DNA of 64,000 nt from Bacteroidales bacterium UBA4116 (GTDB lineage: Bacteria > Bacteroidota > Bacteroidia > Bacteroidales > Tannerellaceae), in the NCBI GenBank assembly GCA_002381645.1, contig DFXE01000020.1, forward strand, positions 186,001 to 250,000, written 5' to 3'. Below the pieces are notes generated by a model that was given only the letters and a program-made list of their open reading frames with translations, searched no databases and was not told the origin of the DNA. The translations under genes and the position numbers were made by a program. Positions 35,357 through 43,982 of the stretch are shown here, in pieces; positions within the stretch are counted from its first letter, which is position 1; every line of letters starts with the position of its first letter.

Positions 35357-36481
35357 ATGAAATTATTCGACGTATATCCCCTCTTTAATATTGAGATTGT
35401 AAAAGGAAAAGGTTCCTATGTATGGGATACGGAAGGCAACGAGTATCTCGACTTATATGGCGGACATGCCGTGATTTCTGTCGGACACAGCCATCCGGTA
35501 TTTGTAAAAGCGATAACCGACCAGGTAAATAAACTGGCTTTTTATTCCAACTCGGTAATCAATAACCTGCAACAGGAAGTTGCCGACAGATTAGGTAAAG
35601 CGTCGGGTTACGACGATTATGAACTTTTTCTTATCAATACAGGAGCCGAAGCTAATGAAAATGCATTGAAACTGGCTTCTTTTCATAATGGTAAGAAAAG
35701 GGTAATCTCTTTTAGCCGTTCATTCCACGGACGGACTTCTGCAGCCGTACGTGTAACAGATAATCCGTCTATCATAGCCCCTGTAAATGAAGGGCTACCG
35801 GTCACCTATCTTCCGCTGAACGATCCCTATCTAGTGGAAGCCGAATTAAAAAAAGGTGATGTATCCTCCGTAATCATTGAAGGTATACAAGGTGTTGCAG
35901 GTATTCATGTACCGTTGAACGAATTTATGCAGTCATTACGCCAATTGTGTACAAAATATGGTGCATGCCTCATATTAGACGAAATACAATCGGGTTATGG
36001 AAGAAGCGGAAAATTTTTCGCTCACCAATACGCCGGTATCCGTCCGGATATTATTACAGTTGCAAAAGGAATAGCCAACGGCTTTCCCATGGGTGGCGTA
36101 CTTATCAGCCCGATGTTTAAAGCAGTATACGGCATGCTGGGCACTACCTTTGGGGGCAATCACCTGGCATGTGCAGCGGCAATAGCTGTATTAGACATTA
36201 TGGAAAATGAAAAACTCATCGATAATGTCAATACCGTAGGCGATTACCTGATGAAAGAACTACGCCGGCTTAAAGGAATTAAAGAGCTGCGCGGTAAAGG
36301 ATTAATGATCGGTATCGAATTTGAAAATCCCATTAAGGAAATAAGAAATAAATTACTTTTTGAAGAGAAAGTATTTACCGGAGTTGCCGGAACGAATACG
36401 ATACGTCTACTACCTCCGTTATCCCTAAGCATGAATGAAGCGGAAGAAGCTATCAGACGCATCCGTAAAGTGCTTGATTAA
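35357..36481 (+). CDS. argD: N-acyl-ornithine aminotransferase
   Basis: This 374-residue class III PLP aminotransferase starts at MKLFDVYPLFNIEIVKGKG, the usual N-terminus of the Bacteroidales enzyme. The frame is open 25 codons further, to 35282, without conserved sequence. Motifs are NTGAEANENALKLA, LILDEIQSGYGRSGKFFA and the PLP-lysine in VAKGIANGFPMGG (about residue 237). It converts N-acyl-glutamate semialdehyde to N-acyl-ornithine. It is last in the visible arg cluster, followed by a strong terminator. Confidence 0.94.
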   Translation: MKLFDVYPLFNIEIVKGKGSYVWDTEGNEYLDLYGGHAVISVGHSHPVFVKAITDQVNKLAFYSNSVINNLQQEVADRLGKASGYDDYELFLINTGAEANENALKLASFHNGKKRVISFSRSFHGRTSAAVRVTDNPSIIAPVNEGLPVTYLPLNDPYLVEAELKKGDVSSVIIEGIQGVAGIHVPLNEFMQSLRQLCTKYGACLILDEIQSGYGRSGKFFAHQYAGIRPDIITVAKGIANGFPMGGVLISPMFKAVYGMLGTTFGGNHLACAAAIAVLDIMENEKLIDNVNTVGDYLMKELRRLKGIKELRGKGLMIGIEFENPIKEIRNKLLFEEKVFTGVAGTNTIRLLPPLSLSMNEAEEAIRRIRKVLD

Positions 36482-36495
36482 ACGATATGGCCGAG

Positions 36496-36536
36496 AGGGC
36501 TGTCTTCATTTGATGAAGACAGCCCTTATTTGTTTT
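36496..36536 (+). terminator. Terminator after argD
   Basis: A 14-bp perfect stem (36496-36509 with 36513-36526, core GGGCTGTCTTCAT) with loop TTG is followed by TATTTGTTTT. Confidence 0.9.
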
Positions 36537-37473
36537 AAAAGGATATAGAATATTTTAAGGAAATACATTTCAACCTACTTTACTTTATATAATAAAAAAA
36601 CTCACAATTATTACGGGCTGAAACGCTAACGACGGGATACATCTGCAACTTCTTGGTGTGCATTATTCATAATTTTAGAACAGATATAATAGTTTATGCC
36701 GAAGCTTCAATCGCTCTGTTGGCTACATCACACCTAAATCCTGATGTTTTTTGGGTACACCATCATTATTAAATAACCATACCAATCTCAATATATCCAG
36801 ATTAAATTTTCAATAAGATTCTATACGTCCAATTACTTATAAATGGCTATACTGTCTTACTTATATATGATACTTTATATTGATAATAAATCCTAAGTCA
36901 CTATTTGATATAGTTAAGACTTATAATATCCAAATCCAAAATGGTTTGTAACTATTATATGATAGGTGAATTTACTTTTTTTTCAGCAATAGTAAAATAT
37001 TATGTAACTATATTTTTGAATAATTGAAAATATAGTTTTATCTACATTTTTATTAAATATCCCACCCCATCAATATATAAAAGCATTAATGTAATATTCA
37101 ATTAAAAATGATTCGTTATTATCCTTTTATTAAAATAACAAATCGGGTATGTATCATATTTTACACAAATGAATTATTTTAATAAACAAAATGCACTTTT
37201 ATACAATAAATATATTGAATTTTACCAATAAATTATGATTATAAAATTAAAATTTTATTTTTTATAATTTAATTATTACAATCAAATATATTTTTAAATT
37301 AATAAAAATATAATTTCGGTAATGTATTTATTAAATATATTATTTACAATGGATTAATAAACTATCAATCATTTTTTACATCAAATAATAATAAGTATTT
37401 ATTATTATAATAATATAAAAAATTGTATATTTACAGGATATTTAAATAAGCTAATTCTTTTTTAAATCACATG
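36537..37473. other. Long AT-rich non-coding gap before the CotH gene
   Basis: About 0.94 kb without a credible ORF on either strand. The first 300 bp are of moderate composition. The section from about 36830 to 37440 is extremely AT-rich, with runs of T and A and TATA-like steps. I found no tRNA, no repeat unit and no clear remnant of a protein. It may be a decayed gene plus a curved, silenced promoter region for the large downstream T9SS gene. Confidence 0.5.
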
Positions 37474-37481
37474 TACTTTTG
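37474..37481 (+). promoter_or_regulatory. -7 box TACTTTTG that fixes the CotH start
   Basis: Exact TAnnTTTG match 31 bp before the ATG at 37513. It lies inside the apparent N-terminal extension from 37471, so the upstream ATG is almost certainly not used. Confidence 0.6.
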
Positions 37482-37512
37482 TACGCTATTTTTTAACTTT
37501 ACAAAAAATTTT

Positions 37513-40500
37513 ATGGGAAAATTAAAACTTTATTTTTTTTTATGTTGGCTGTTATCAGGTTGCTTTCACCTGAATATGTTGAATGCACAGGAACGCCAAC
37601 TTGACATCTTTACCTGTACAGTAAATACAGGCAACGATGACGTGAGTGAAGATTCAGCCGGATCAATGGTTCTTGACGGAGAATTTTTATGGCTGGGGGG
37701 TAGCTCGAGCGGAAAGCTACGAGCAATTCGTTTTGAAAATGTGGATATACCGGATAACGCGGTAATCCATGATGCCTATATTGAATTTTATGCGTATGGT
37801 AGCAGTGAGGCAGGAGAAACCAATATATCGATGGAATTAGGCAATCCCGTTACTTATACTGCATCAAAACACAGCATCTCGTCCAGAAATTATTCGACCA
37901 GAAAAGCCACCTGGACAAGGTCCTCAGGCTTAACATCGAAGAAGATAGTGAGAACTCCAAATCTTAATAATGTAATTGATGAAGGCAGGAGTAAAGGTTG
38001 GAGAGCTGGACAAAGCATGGCTTTTCGTTTTGAAGGCCAAAAAACGAATAAAGGACTGTCTGTGTATGCCTACGAAGGGGGAGCTACTTATCGCCCTAAA
38101 TTAATCATCAAATACTACCGGGATGATAATTTTGTTTTTTCGGATATAAGTGAATCCATTGTTGCCGCTTCTAAAAACGATGGGAGTGAAAATAGTGCAG
38201 GAGCTATGACACTGGATGGTAAATTCCTATGGTTGGGAGGTAGCACAAGCGGAAATCTTCGGGCGATCTGTTTTAATAATGTACAGATTCCGACTAATGC
38301 AACTATTTTGGATGCTTATATTGAGTTTTATGCGTATGGAGAAAGTCCTGCGGCATCAACCGAAATATATTCAGAATTAGGAAATGCATCTACCTATTCT
38401 ACAAGCTCTTATAGTATATCATCCAGAACATATTCTTACTCTAAAGTAAAATGGTCCGAACCATCTTTGACATCAAAGGAATTGATCCGTACGCCTAATC
38501 TTCGAAATTTAATAGAAGAAAATAGAGGGAGAGGATGGGCTACAGGTCAGAACCTGGCTTTTAAGTTTGAAGGTTTAGATACAAATGAAGGAATAAATGT
38601 ATATTCCTACGACGGAGGAGCTTCTTATCGTCCTAAATTAGTGATCAGATACATAAATGATGGGAAAGGACCTAATCCGCCGATAGTTCCGGTTGTGGTT
38701 AAATCCGTTGTATCTGCAGCTAATGACGATGGTAGCGAAAACAGTGCGGGAGCTATGACTCTCGACGGAAAATTCCTCTGGTTAGGTGGAAGCCAGAGCG
38801 GTCATTTGAGATGCATTCGTTTCAACAATATCGTCATCCCCGACAACGCAATTATTCAGAATGCTTATATTGAATTGTACGGATATGGCAGCAGTGAAGA
38901 TGCAACAAGTTATATATATAACGAAGTAGGCGATGCACAGAGATATACAAGTGCAGCAAAGAGTATGTCATCCAGGAATTATACGGAAAGAAGAGTAAAG
39001 TGGGATGCTCCGGCATTGATCGAAAAACAGAAAATAAAAACACCAACTCTGAAAAGCATTATAGATGAAAACCGGAGTAAAGGCTGGAAATCGGGACAAA
39101 GCATGGCATTCCGTTTTGAAGGATTGGGTGCAAATGAAGGTACAAAGATATATGCGTATGAAGGAAGCTCGGTATACCGTCCACGTCTTGTGATCGAATA
39201 TATAGAGAACGAAGACCAGCTGGTGATAGATGGAGCAGAAACTGATCCTAAGAAAATGACATTACTAAAAATCAACGAGATCTGTTCACAAGGCTCTAAA
39301 GACCAGAAAGAAGACTGGATAGAACTATATAATGGCCATGATTTTCCCCTGCATATAAAAGGAGGTGTATATCTGTCGGATAAGAACAAAACCCGAACAT
39401 TATTCGAGCTGAAAAATATAATTATTCCGGCTAAAGGATTTTATGTATTCATAGCCAATGAAGAACCTGAGCATGGAAAAGAATATCTGCCATTCGATTT
39501 GAAAAACTCGGGAGAAACGGTATACCTGTCGAGAAGCCAGACAGATTTAATGGACCAGGTCACATTCGAAACCGTTCCTTATAACCAGTCATATGGTAGA
39601 AAAACCGACGGAACCGGAGCATTTGCCATGTTTATGACTCCTACCTATGGCTCATCCAACAAAAGCGGTATTCAAAAAACACAAATTTCGTTCAGCCACG
39701 AAAGGGGAGTTTATCCTTCCGGATTTAATCTCACTATCGCAGCTCCGCAAAATATGGTGATACGGTATACTACCGATGGAAAATACCCATCTAAAACGAG
39801 CGGAACTATTTATACAGGAGTTATCAATATAAGTAAATCATGTGTTGTAAAAGCTATTGCTTACGATAATTCCTACATATCCGAGGTGGTAGCACATACT
39901 TACGTATTACAAAATAACTGGGATAACGAGAAAGTAGAAAGTGTTAATGACAATGGCACAACAAAAAAAACATGGACAAATAAGGGTAAGATAACTTCTA
40001 CCGAATATGGGCAGGCATTAGCTTCACTACCTATTGTTTCCATGTCACCTGGTTCGGAATTAGCAGGTGTTTATAAAGAAGCATCCCTGGAATTTATTGA
40101 TAATCATATATATGACAATAGTGATAACTTTTTTAGTAATTCTATGTCACGAAAATTCGGCAATAGTACCATTAAAGATTTCAACAGTGGATATAAATTC
40201 AAATTTACAAGAGAAGCCAATGTACGCAAACCAAGCTATCCATTCTTCGACGCTCATGTGCATGCGAATGACACTTTCAAGATGCCGAAGAAAATCCACA
40301 CACTGGAACTGAAAGAAGGTCAGGATGGCGCCTCAAGTACATGGGCCCAGGCAGGTTTTGCACGATTCAGTGAAAAAATCACTATGGACTTACAGAAAGA
40401 AATGGGCAAATTTGCTCTGGAAACCCGCTTTGTACATTTCTTTTATAATGGTAAATATAAAGGAATAAAGACACTTAGAACCGATTTCAAGCAGCAGAAT

Positions 40501-41871
40501 ATGGAAGAAATCTTTGGGGATGATAGTGATAATTATACAAAGATTTCTTTAAAAGTCCCGGGAAAAAACGATATGGTTACAGGTGTAGTTGAATCCGGCG
40601 ACGGAATTGCAGCTATATGGGAGGAAATGAAAAGCTATGCGGCTGCCAAAAATCTTCAGGGTTTCAAAAAACTGGTAGATTTAGAAGACCTGATTAAATT
40701 CCAGATCATGTTTATGTTTATAGATTGTGAACCCGAAGCTGAAATCATAGTACACAATAGTGCCGGTAGTGATCCCGAATTAATGAAAGCAAAATTCAAT
40801 ATAAATGATACGGATGGAGCCTATTTTGCTAATGGATCAACTGCCACAGAAATTCCATTTAAAACTTCTTATGGAGCAGCGACTACTAAATATAAATGGA
40901 CTGTAACTAAAGCTAATGCCCTGAGTACTACAGATAAGGAATATCCAGGAAGATATCGTTATGGTGTAGGTGGATTTATGGAGCATTTCGGTGGAATGAG
41001 TACGAAAGGCAAGGATGGAAATCTTGAATTCAAAACTTTGGTAAAAGACTACGTTTTAGAAGCTTTTGGTCCGGTATCAGGAGTAGGTGCAGGAGACGCT
41101 AAATATCCGCTGTCAATTCAAAATGTACAGAATAAAATCCGCGAAGCACAAGCCGAACTGGACTTAGCTTATAAACTGGACGCTGCATGGTATTCTCCTA
41201 ACAGTACAAGATATAATGACTGGAAAAATGCATGTACGCGTATTATTGCCCAGGTTCCGTCAAGGTTTAACCTGTCATTATCTAATTGGAACGAGTTTGG
41301 TTTGGCACATACACTTTTAGCTGTGTCTATTGATACAGAAAGAACAATTGGTAATGGTGAATCTATAACTATTACTAATCCTAATAACGATACAGAGGTA
41401 TATTATACTACGGATGGTTCCGACCCGATGGGAAATGACGGGATTGTTTCGAAATCAGCCAAACTTTATGATTCAAATATAGGAATTAAACTTCCTGTTG
41501 GCGAATATAAAGTTGTTGCCCGTCCTTTTGTTAGCAATAACTGGGGACCTAAAACGAAACAAAATATTGCAGTAATCGCATTAAGAAGTTCATTAGGTAA
41601 TCCCACTTCTGTAGAGGAAGAAGCTGGAAGCGAGATAAAAATATATCCGAATCCTGTCAAAGACATACTATATGTAGACGCAGGCAGCATTGAAGTAAAT
41701 CAATTAACCGCTGTTATTTATACCACAACAGGAAGTGAAGTCATGCGGGTAAATTTGACATCAAACATAAACTCGATCCATGTCGCTAATATCTCAAAAG
41801 GAGTATATATACTTAAACTGATAGATAAGAATAATAGAAATGGACAAACGTTCAAGATTATAAAACAATAA
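37513..41871 (+). CDS. Multidomain CotH-kinase T9SS surface protein
   Basis: A 1452-residue exported protein with signal peptide ending near LNAQE. Approximate order: three homologous beta-sandwich repeats (29-200, 206-385, 394-568), each with the hallmarks SAGaMtLDGkFLWLGGS, YIEfYaYG and YrPkLvI; a lamin-tail domain (584-713); a chitobiase/hexosaminidase C-terminal-like domain (727-800, VIRYTTDGKYPSKTSG); a CotH domain (836-1130); a second chitobiase-like domain (1276-1343, VYYTTDGSDP); and a T9SS type A sorting domain (1375-1452, IYPNPVKDILYVD). CotH proteins in other organisms are protein kinases or spore/surface factors; activity here is unproven. A terminator follows. Confidence 0.88.
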   Translation: MGKLKLYFFLCWLLSGCFHLNMLNAQERQLDIFTCTVNTGNDDVSEDSAGSMVLDGEFLWLGGSSSGKLRAIRFENVDIPDNAVIHDAYIEFYAYGSSEAGETNISMELGNPVTYTASKHSISSRNYSTRKATWTRSSGLTSKKIVRTPNLNNVIDEGRSKGWRAGQSMAFRFEGQKTNKGLSVYAYEGGATYRPKLIIKYYRDDNFVFSDISESIVAASKNDGSENSAGAMTLDGKFLWLGGSTSGNLRAICFNNVQIPTNATILDAYIEFYAYGESPAASTEIYSELGNASTYSTSSYSISSRTYSYSKVKWSEPSLTSKELIRTPNLRNLIEENRGRGWATGQNLAFKFEGLDTNEGINVYSYDGGASYRPKLVIRYINDGKGPNPPIVPVVVKSVVSAANDDGSENSAGAMTLDGKFLWLGGSQSGHLRCIRFNNIVIPDNAIIQNAYIELYGYGSSEDATSYIYNEVGDAQRYTSAAKSMSSRNYTERRVKWDAPALIEKQKIKTPTLKSIIDENRSKGWKSGQSMAFRFEGLGANEGTKIYAYEGSSVYRPRLVIEYIENEDQLVIDGAETDPKKMTLLKINEICSQGSKDQKEDWIELYNGHDFPLHIKGGVYLSDKNKTRTLFELKNIIIPAKGFYVFIANEEPEHGKEYLPFDLKNSGETVYLSRSQTDLMDQVTFETVPYNQSYGRKTDGTGAFAMFMTPTYGSSNKSGIQKTQISFSHERGVYPSGFNLTIAAPQNMVIRYTTDGKYPSKTSGTIYTGVINISKSCVVKAIAYDNSYISEVVAHTYVLQNNWDNEKVESVNDNGTTKKTWTNKGKITSTEYGQALASLPIVSMSPGSELAGVYKEASLEFIDNHIYDNSDNFFSNSMSRKFGNSTIKDFNSGYKFKFTREANVRKPSYPFFDAHVHANDTFKMPKKIHTLELKEGQDGASSTWAQAGFARFSEKITMDLQKEMGKFALETRFVHFFYNGKYKGIKTLRTDFKQQNMEEIFGDDSDNYTKISLKVPGKNDMVTGVVESGDGIAAIWEEMKSYAAAKNLQGFKKLVDLEDLIKFQIMFMFIDCEPEAEIIVHNSAGSDPELMKAKFNINDTDGAYFANGSTATEIPFKTSYGAATTKYKWTVTKANALSTTDKEYPGRYRYGVGGFMEHFGGMSTKGKDGNLEFKTLVKDYVLEAFGPVSGVGAGDAKYPLSIQNVQNKIREAQAELDLAYKLDAAWYSPNSTRYNDWKNACTRIIAQVPSRFNLSLSNWNEFGLAHTLLAVSIDTERTIGNGESITITNPNNDTEVYYTTDGSDPMGNDGIVSKSAKLYDSNIGIKLPVGEYKVVARPFVSNNWGPKTKQNIAVIALRSSLGNPTSVEEEAGSEIKIYPNPVKDILYVDAGSIEVNQLTAVIYTTTGSEVMRVNLTSNINSIHVANISKGVYILKLIDKNNRNGQTFKIIKQ

Positions 41872-41890
41872 TCTATTCTTATTATTTTAT

Positions 41891-41930
41891 AAACCACCTT
41901 GAATACAATGGAATTCAAGGTGGTTTTGTT
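41891..41930. terminator. Terminator between the CotH gene and the cyclase-family gene
   Basis: A 14-bp perfect stem (41891-41904 with 41913-41926, core CCACCTTGAAT) with an 8-nt loop. T-rich on the plus side, it can serve the plus-strand gene and possibly the convergent one. Confidence 0.85.
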
Positions 41931-41995
41931 ATATCTGATGGCGGACAAGCAAATTACCTTGTATGTAGATTGTTAAAGAAATCAGGTGCAACGAT

Positions 41996-42535
41996 TCAGT
42001 AAATCTTACATGGTTTTCCGGTAGAAGGATATTCCAGGTCAAACTCAATCCTGACTTCTCCGATCCGGTCTGCTACATCGGGATGGATACAGATATTTTC
42101 AATCACAAAGCAACCCGACGATTCACATCGCTTATCTTTTGCAATATGATCTTTCCCATGGGTTCCGATGCCATAAGAATCAATTAAAATAAAACGGGGC
42201 TTCTTACTAAGAATTACAGTAAGGACGTCATCGGACAATACAGTATCGGCCTCAAAATACAGGGTTTGTCCATAATCATTTTTATACATATTCCCGGTAT
42301 GCAGGATCAATGCCTTTCCTTCCAGCACCGGCAAAGACAATACCTCTCCTATCGTTGGCATACCCTTGCGGCAATCTACAATAAACGTAGATAATTGATA
42401 ACTGCTCCGATCCGGTATTAAAGTATAACAGTCAATGTGAGTGCCGAAATGGCCTTTGGCGCCAATTTTATCAGCTTGTGTTTCTAACCACTCATAAGCA
42501 GGATGGTCGGAATCCAATTCAATATGTAAATTCAT
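41996..42535 (-). CDS. Cyclase family protein (kynurenine formamidase-like)
   Basis: This 179-residue protein belongs to the metal-dependent cyclase/hydrolase family (PF04199 type). The family signature HxGTHxD is present as GHFGTHIDC (about residues 29-37), with LILHTGN and a central LIDSYGIGTHGKDHIA block. It is shorter than typical members (about 210-250 residues) because little precedes the metal site. The substrate is unknown. A consensus minus-strand promoter lies about 170 bp upstream. Confidence 0.8.
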   Translation of the reverse strand: MNLHIELDSDHPAYEWLETQADKIGAKGHFGTHIDCYTLIPDRSSYQLSTFIVDCRKGMPTIGEVLSLPVLEGKALILHTGNMYKNDYGQTLYFEADTVLSDDVLTVILSKKPRFILIDSYGIGTHGKDHIAKDKRCESSGCFVIENICIHPDVADRIGEVRIEFDLEYPSTGKPCKIY

Positions 42536-42705
42536 TTTTTTACTATAATTTTAAATTTATAAATATGTTAAGCATGCCCTTAAACAAGTATATTTGTTTA
42601 CGACAAACCACTATTTTGTAACCTTTCTTTAGAAGTGAGAACTTACCAAAAAGCAGGATTATAAATCTTAATTATTTGTTTCATTAAATGAATTTTATTG
42701 CCATA

Positions 42706-42713
42706 CAAAGGTA
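42706..42713 (-). promoter_or_regulatory. Minus-strand -7 box TACCTTTG
   Basis: Exact TAnnTTTG followed by T. It is 170 bp upstream of the cyclase-family ATG and is the only clear promoter for that gene. Confidence 0.5.
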
Positions 42714-42785
42714 ATATATATATCTACAATATAAAACTGCTGCCATATTTTCCCCGAATTTCAAAAAACCGGAGTATTTAAAAAT

Positions 42786-42825
42786 GAAGTACACTTCAAA
42801 ATTAAAAAACATTGAAGGGTACTTC
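42786..42825. promoter_or_regulatory. Pair of near-palindromic operator-like sites
   Basis: GAAGTACACTTC (42786-42797) and GAAGGGTACTTC (42814-42825) are each near-palindromes and are inverted copies with one mismatch, with centres 28 bp apart. They lie between the PEBP pseudogene and the minus-strand promoter. A MarR/HxlR-type regulator would fit such sites, but none is encoded nearby. Confidence 0.5.
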
Positions 42826-42852
42826 TATTACTTACCCATACAAAAGAGTATA

Positions 42853-43197
42853 CTATTTATAACGGGCATGGAAAACCAGTGACGCTTTTTCAATAACATG
42901 TTGTTCAAAATTAAAACTTACCATTGCCGGACCGGCATCTTGATCCAATCAAAGATCTTCGGTATCCAAAGCATATACTGTAATGATATAAGGGTGCGCA
43001 GGGTCGTTTACCGGCGGGCACGGGCCTCCGTGACCATTCGTACTGAATTTACTTTGTAATGCATCTTTTGGAGCAATTTCTTTTGTCATATCACCTGCAC
43101 CCTCTTTTAATTCGTTAACATCTGAAGGTATATTAAAAACCACCCAATGCCACCAACCACTTAAAGTGGGAGCTTTCGGATCGTGAATGGTTATTGA
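42853..43197 (-). pseudogene. Decayed YbhB/YbcL (PEBP/Raf kinase inhibitor-like) gene
   Basis: The minus strand reads about 115 codons of a PEBP-family protein. It includes TIHDPKAPTLSGWWHWVVFNIP, GGPCPP, HPYIITVYALD, then an in-frame TGA (42949-42951) followed by 32 more family-like codons ending EKASLVFHARYK. A TGA also blocks the frame at 43198-43200, and the N-terminal third of the family is missing. No start codon with a proper N-terminus exists. It is best read as a pseudogene, truncated at the 5' end and interrupted once. Confidence 0.85.
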
Positions 43198-43280
43198 TCA
43201 TCTGAAATAAATTATAAACTCAAGCAACAAACCCGACTCATAGGGTGTTATTTTTCTAATTATAATAAAACGAGCTATTC

Positions 43281-43658
43281 ATGGGAAAAATTAATGATGT
43301 AACTTACTTTAAAGGTACTCAGGTGACAGGTATAACCATCTCTGAAAATGTTAGAATGCTTGTGAATTTTCCCCGTTGGAGAGATGGTGTTCCTTTCTCT
43401 GTTGCCGAAGTAAAAAAAGGAATGATGATGGATAAAAAAGGGAACCTGTATATGGGTGATCTCGAAAAAAGCGCGGTAGTTTATCTTACACCCGACAAAA
43501 CAGAGATATACACACTGGTAGAAGGTGGCAAAATAAGCTGGCCCGACACATTTGCTATTTACAACGATGAACTTTATTTCACTAACTCACGTATACACGA
43601 GGCAGTGGGCGATATTTCAGAGATGATTTTTCCGGTTAACAAAGTAAAACTTCCCTAA
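43281..43658 (+). pseudogene. Internally deleted MRJP/yellow-family protein remnant
   Basis: The 125-codon frame joins an N-terminal family block (VTGITISENVRMLVNFPRWRDGVPFSVAEV, residues about 12-41) directly to a C-terminal block (DKKGNLYMGDLEKSAVVYLTPD ... WPDTFAIYNDELYFTNSRIH). Bacterial major-royal-jelly/yellow proteins are about 350-400 residues. The roughly 200 residues between these blocks are absent, and there is no signal peptide. The frame stays open, so a short product could still be made, but the beta-propeller could not form. Confidence 0.75.
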
Positions 43659-43970
43659 TGAAAGCAATGGTATTAAAACAATTCGGAGGTGTTGAAAACT
43701 TCACTGAAAAAGATATACCCGAACCACAGATCAGTTCGGGCCAGATACTTATTCAGGTTAAAACGATCGGGATAGATCCTGTAGACCTGAAAACCCGTAA
43801 AGGCGGAGGGCAGGACCCTCAATATAAAAATGTGGATAACATTGTAATCGGTTGGGATGTAGCGCATGAAAGTACATATTGATAAAACATTTCCGTTCAA
43901 AGAAATACCCGAAGCTCATAACGAGTTGGAAAACGGCAAAGCAAAAGGCAAAGTAGTAATCACATTGTAA
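43658..43970 (+). pseudogene. Internally deleted zinc-type alcohol dehydrogenase/quinone reductase
   Basis: The 5' part (43658-43882) encodes the family N-terminus: MKAMVLKQFGGVENF, VKTIGIDPVDLKTRKG, VIGWDVA. It then ends in a stop. The following bases in another frame (to TAA at 43968-43970) encode the family C-terminus, HIDKTFPFKEIPEAH and GKAKGKVVITL. Around 200 central residues, including the NADP-binding fold, are missing and the junction is frameshifted. The start overlaps the stop of the MRJP remnant by 1 bp, a relic of an operon. Confidence 0.85.
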
Positions 43971-43982
43971 AATATAATTGAA

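Larger units (their letters stand above)
42536..42852. other. 317-bp leader/operator region of the cyclase-family gene
   Basis: I see no gene here. It holds the minus-strand -7 box at 42706-42713 and the operator-like repeats at 42786-42825. The stretch between promoter and start codon would give an unusually long leader of about 160 nt. Confidence 0.5.

Noticed and set aside
37471..37512. Upstream ATG giving a 14-residue N-terminal extension of the CotH protein
   Set aside because: A consensus -7 box lies inside the extension, and the signal peptide begins at the ATG at 37513.
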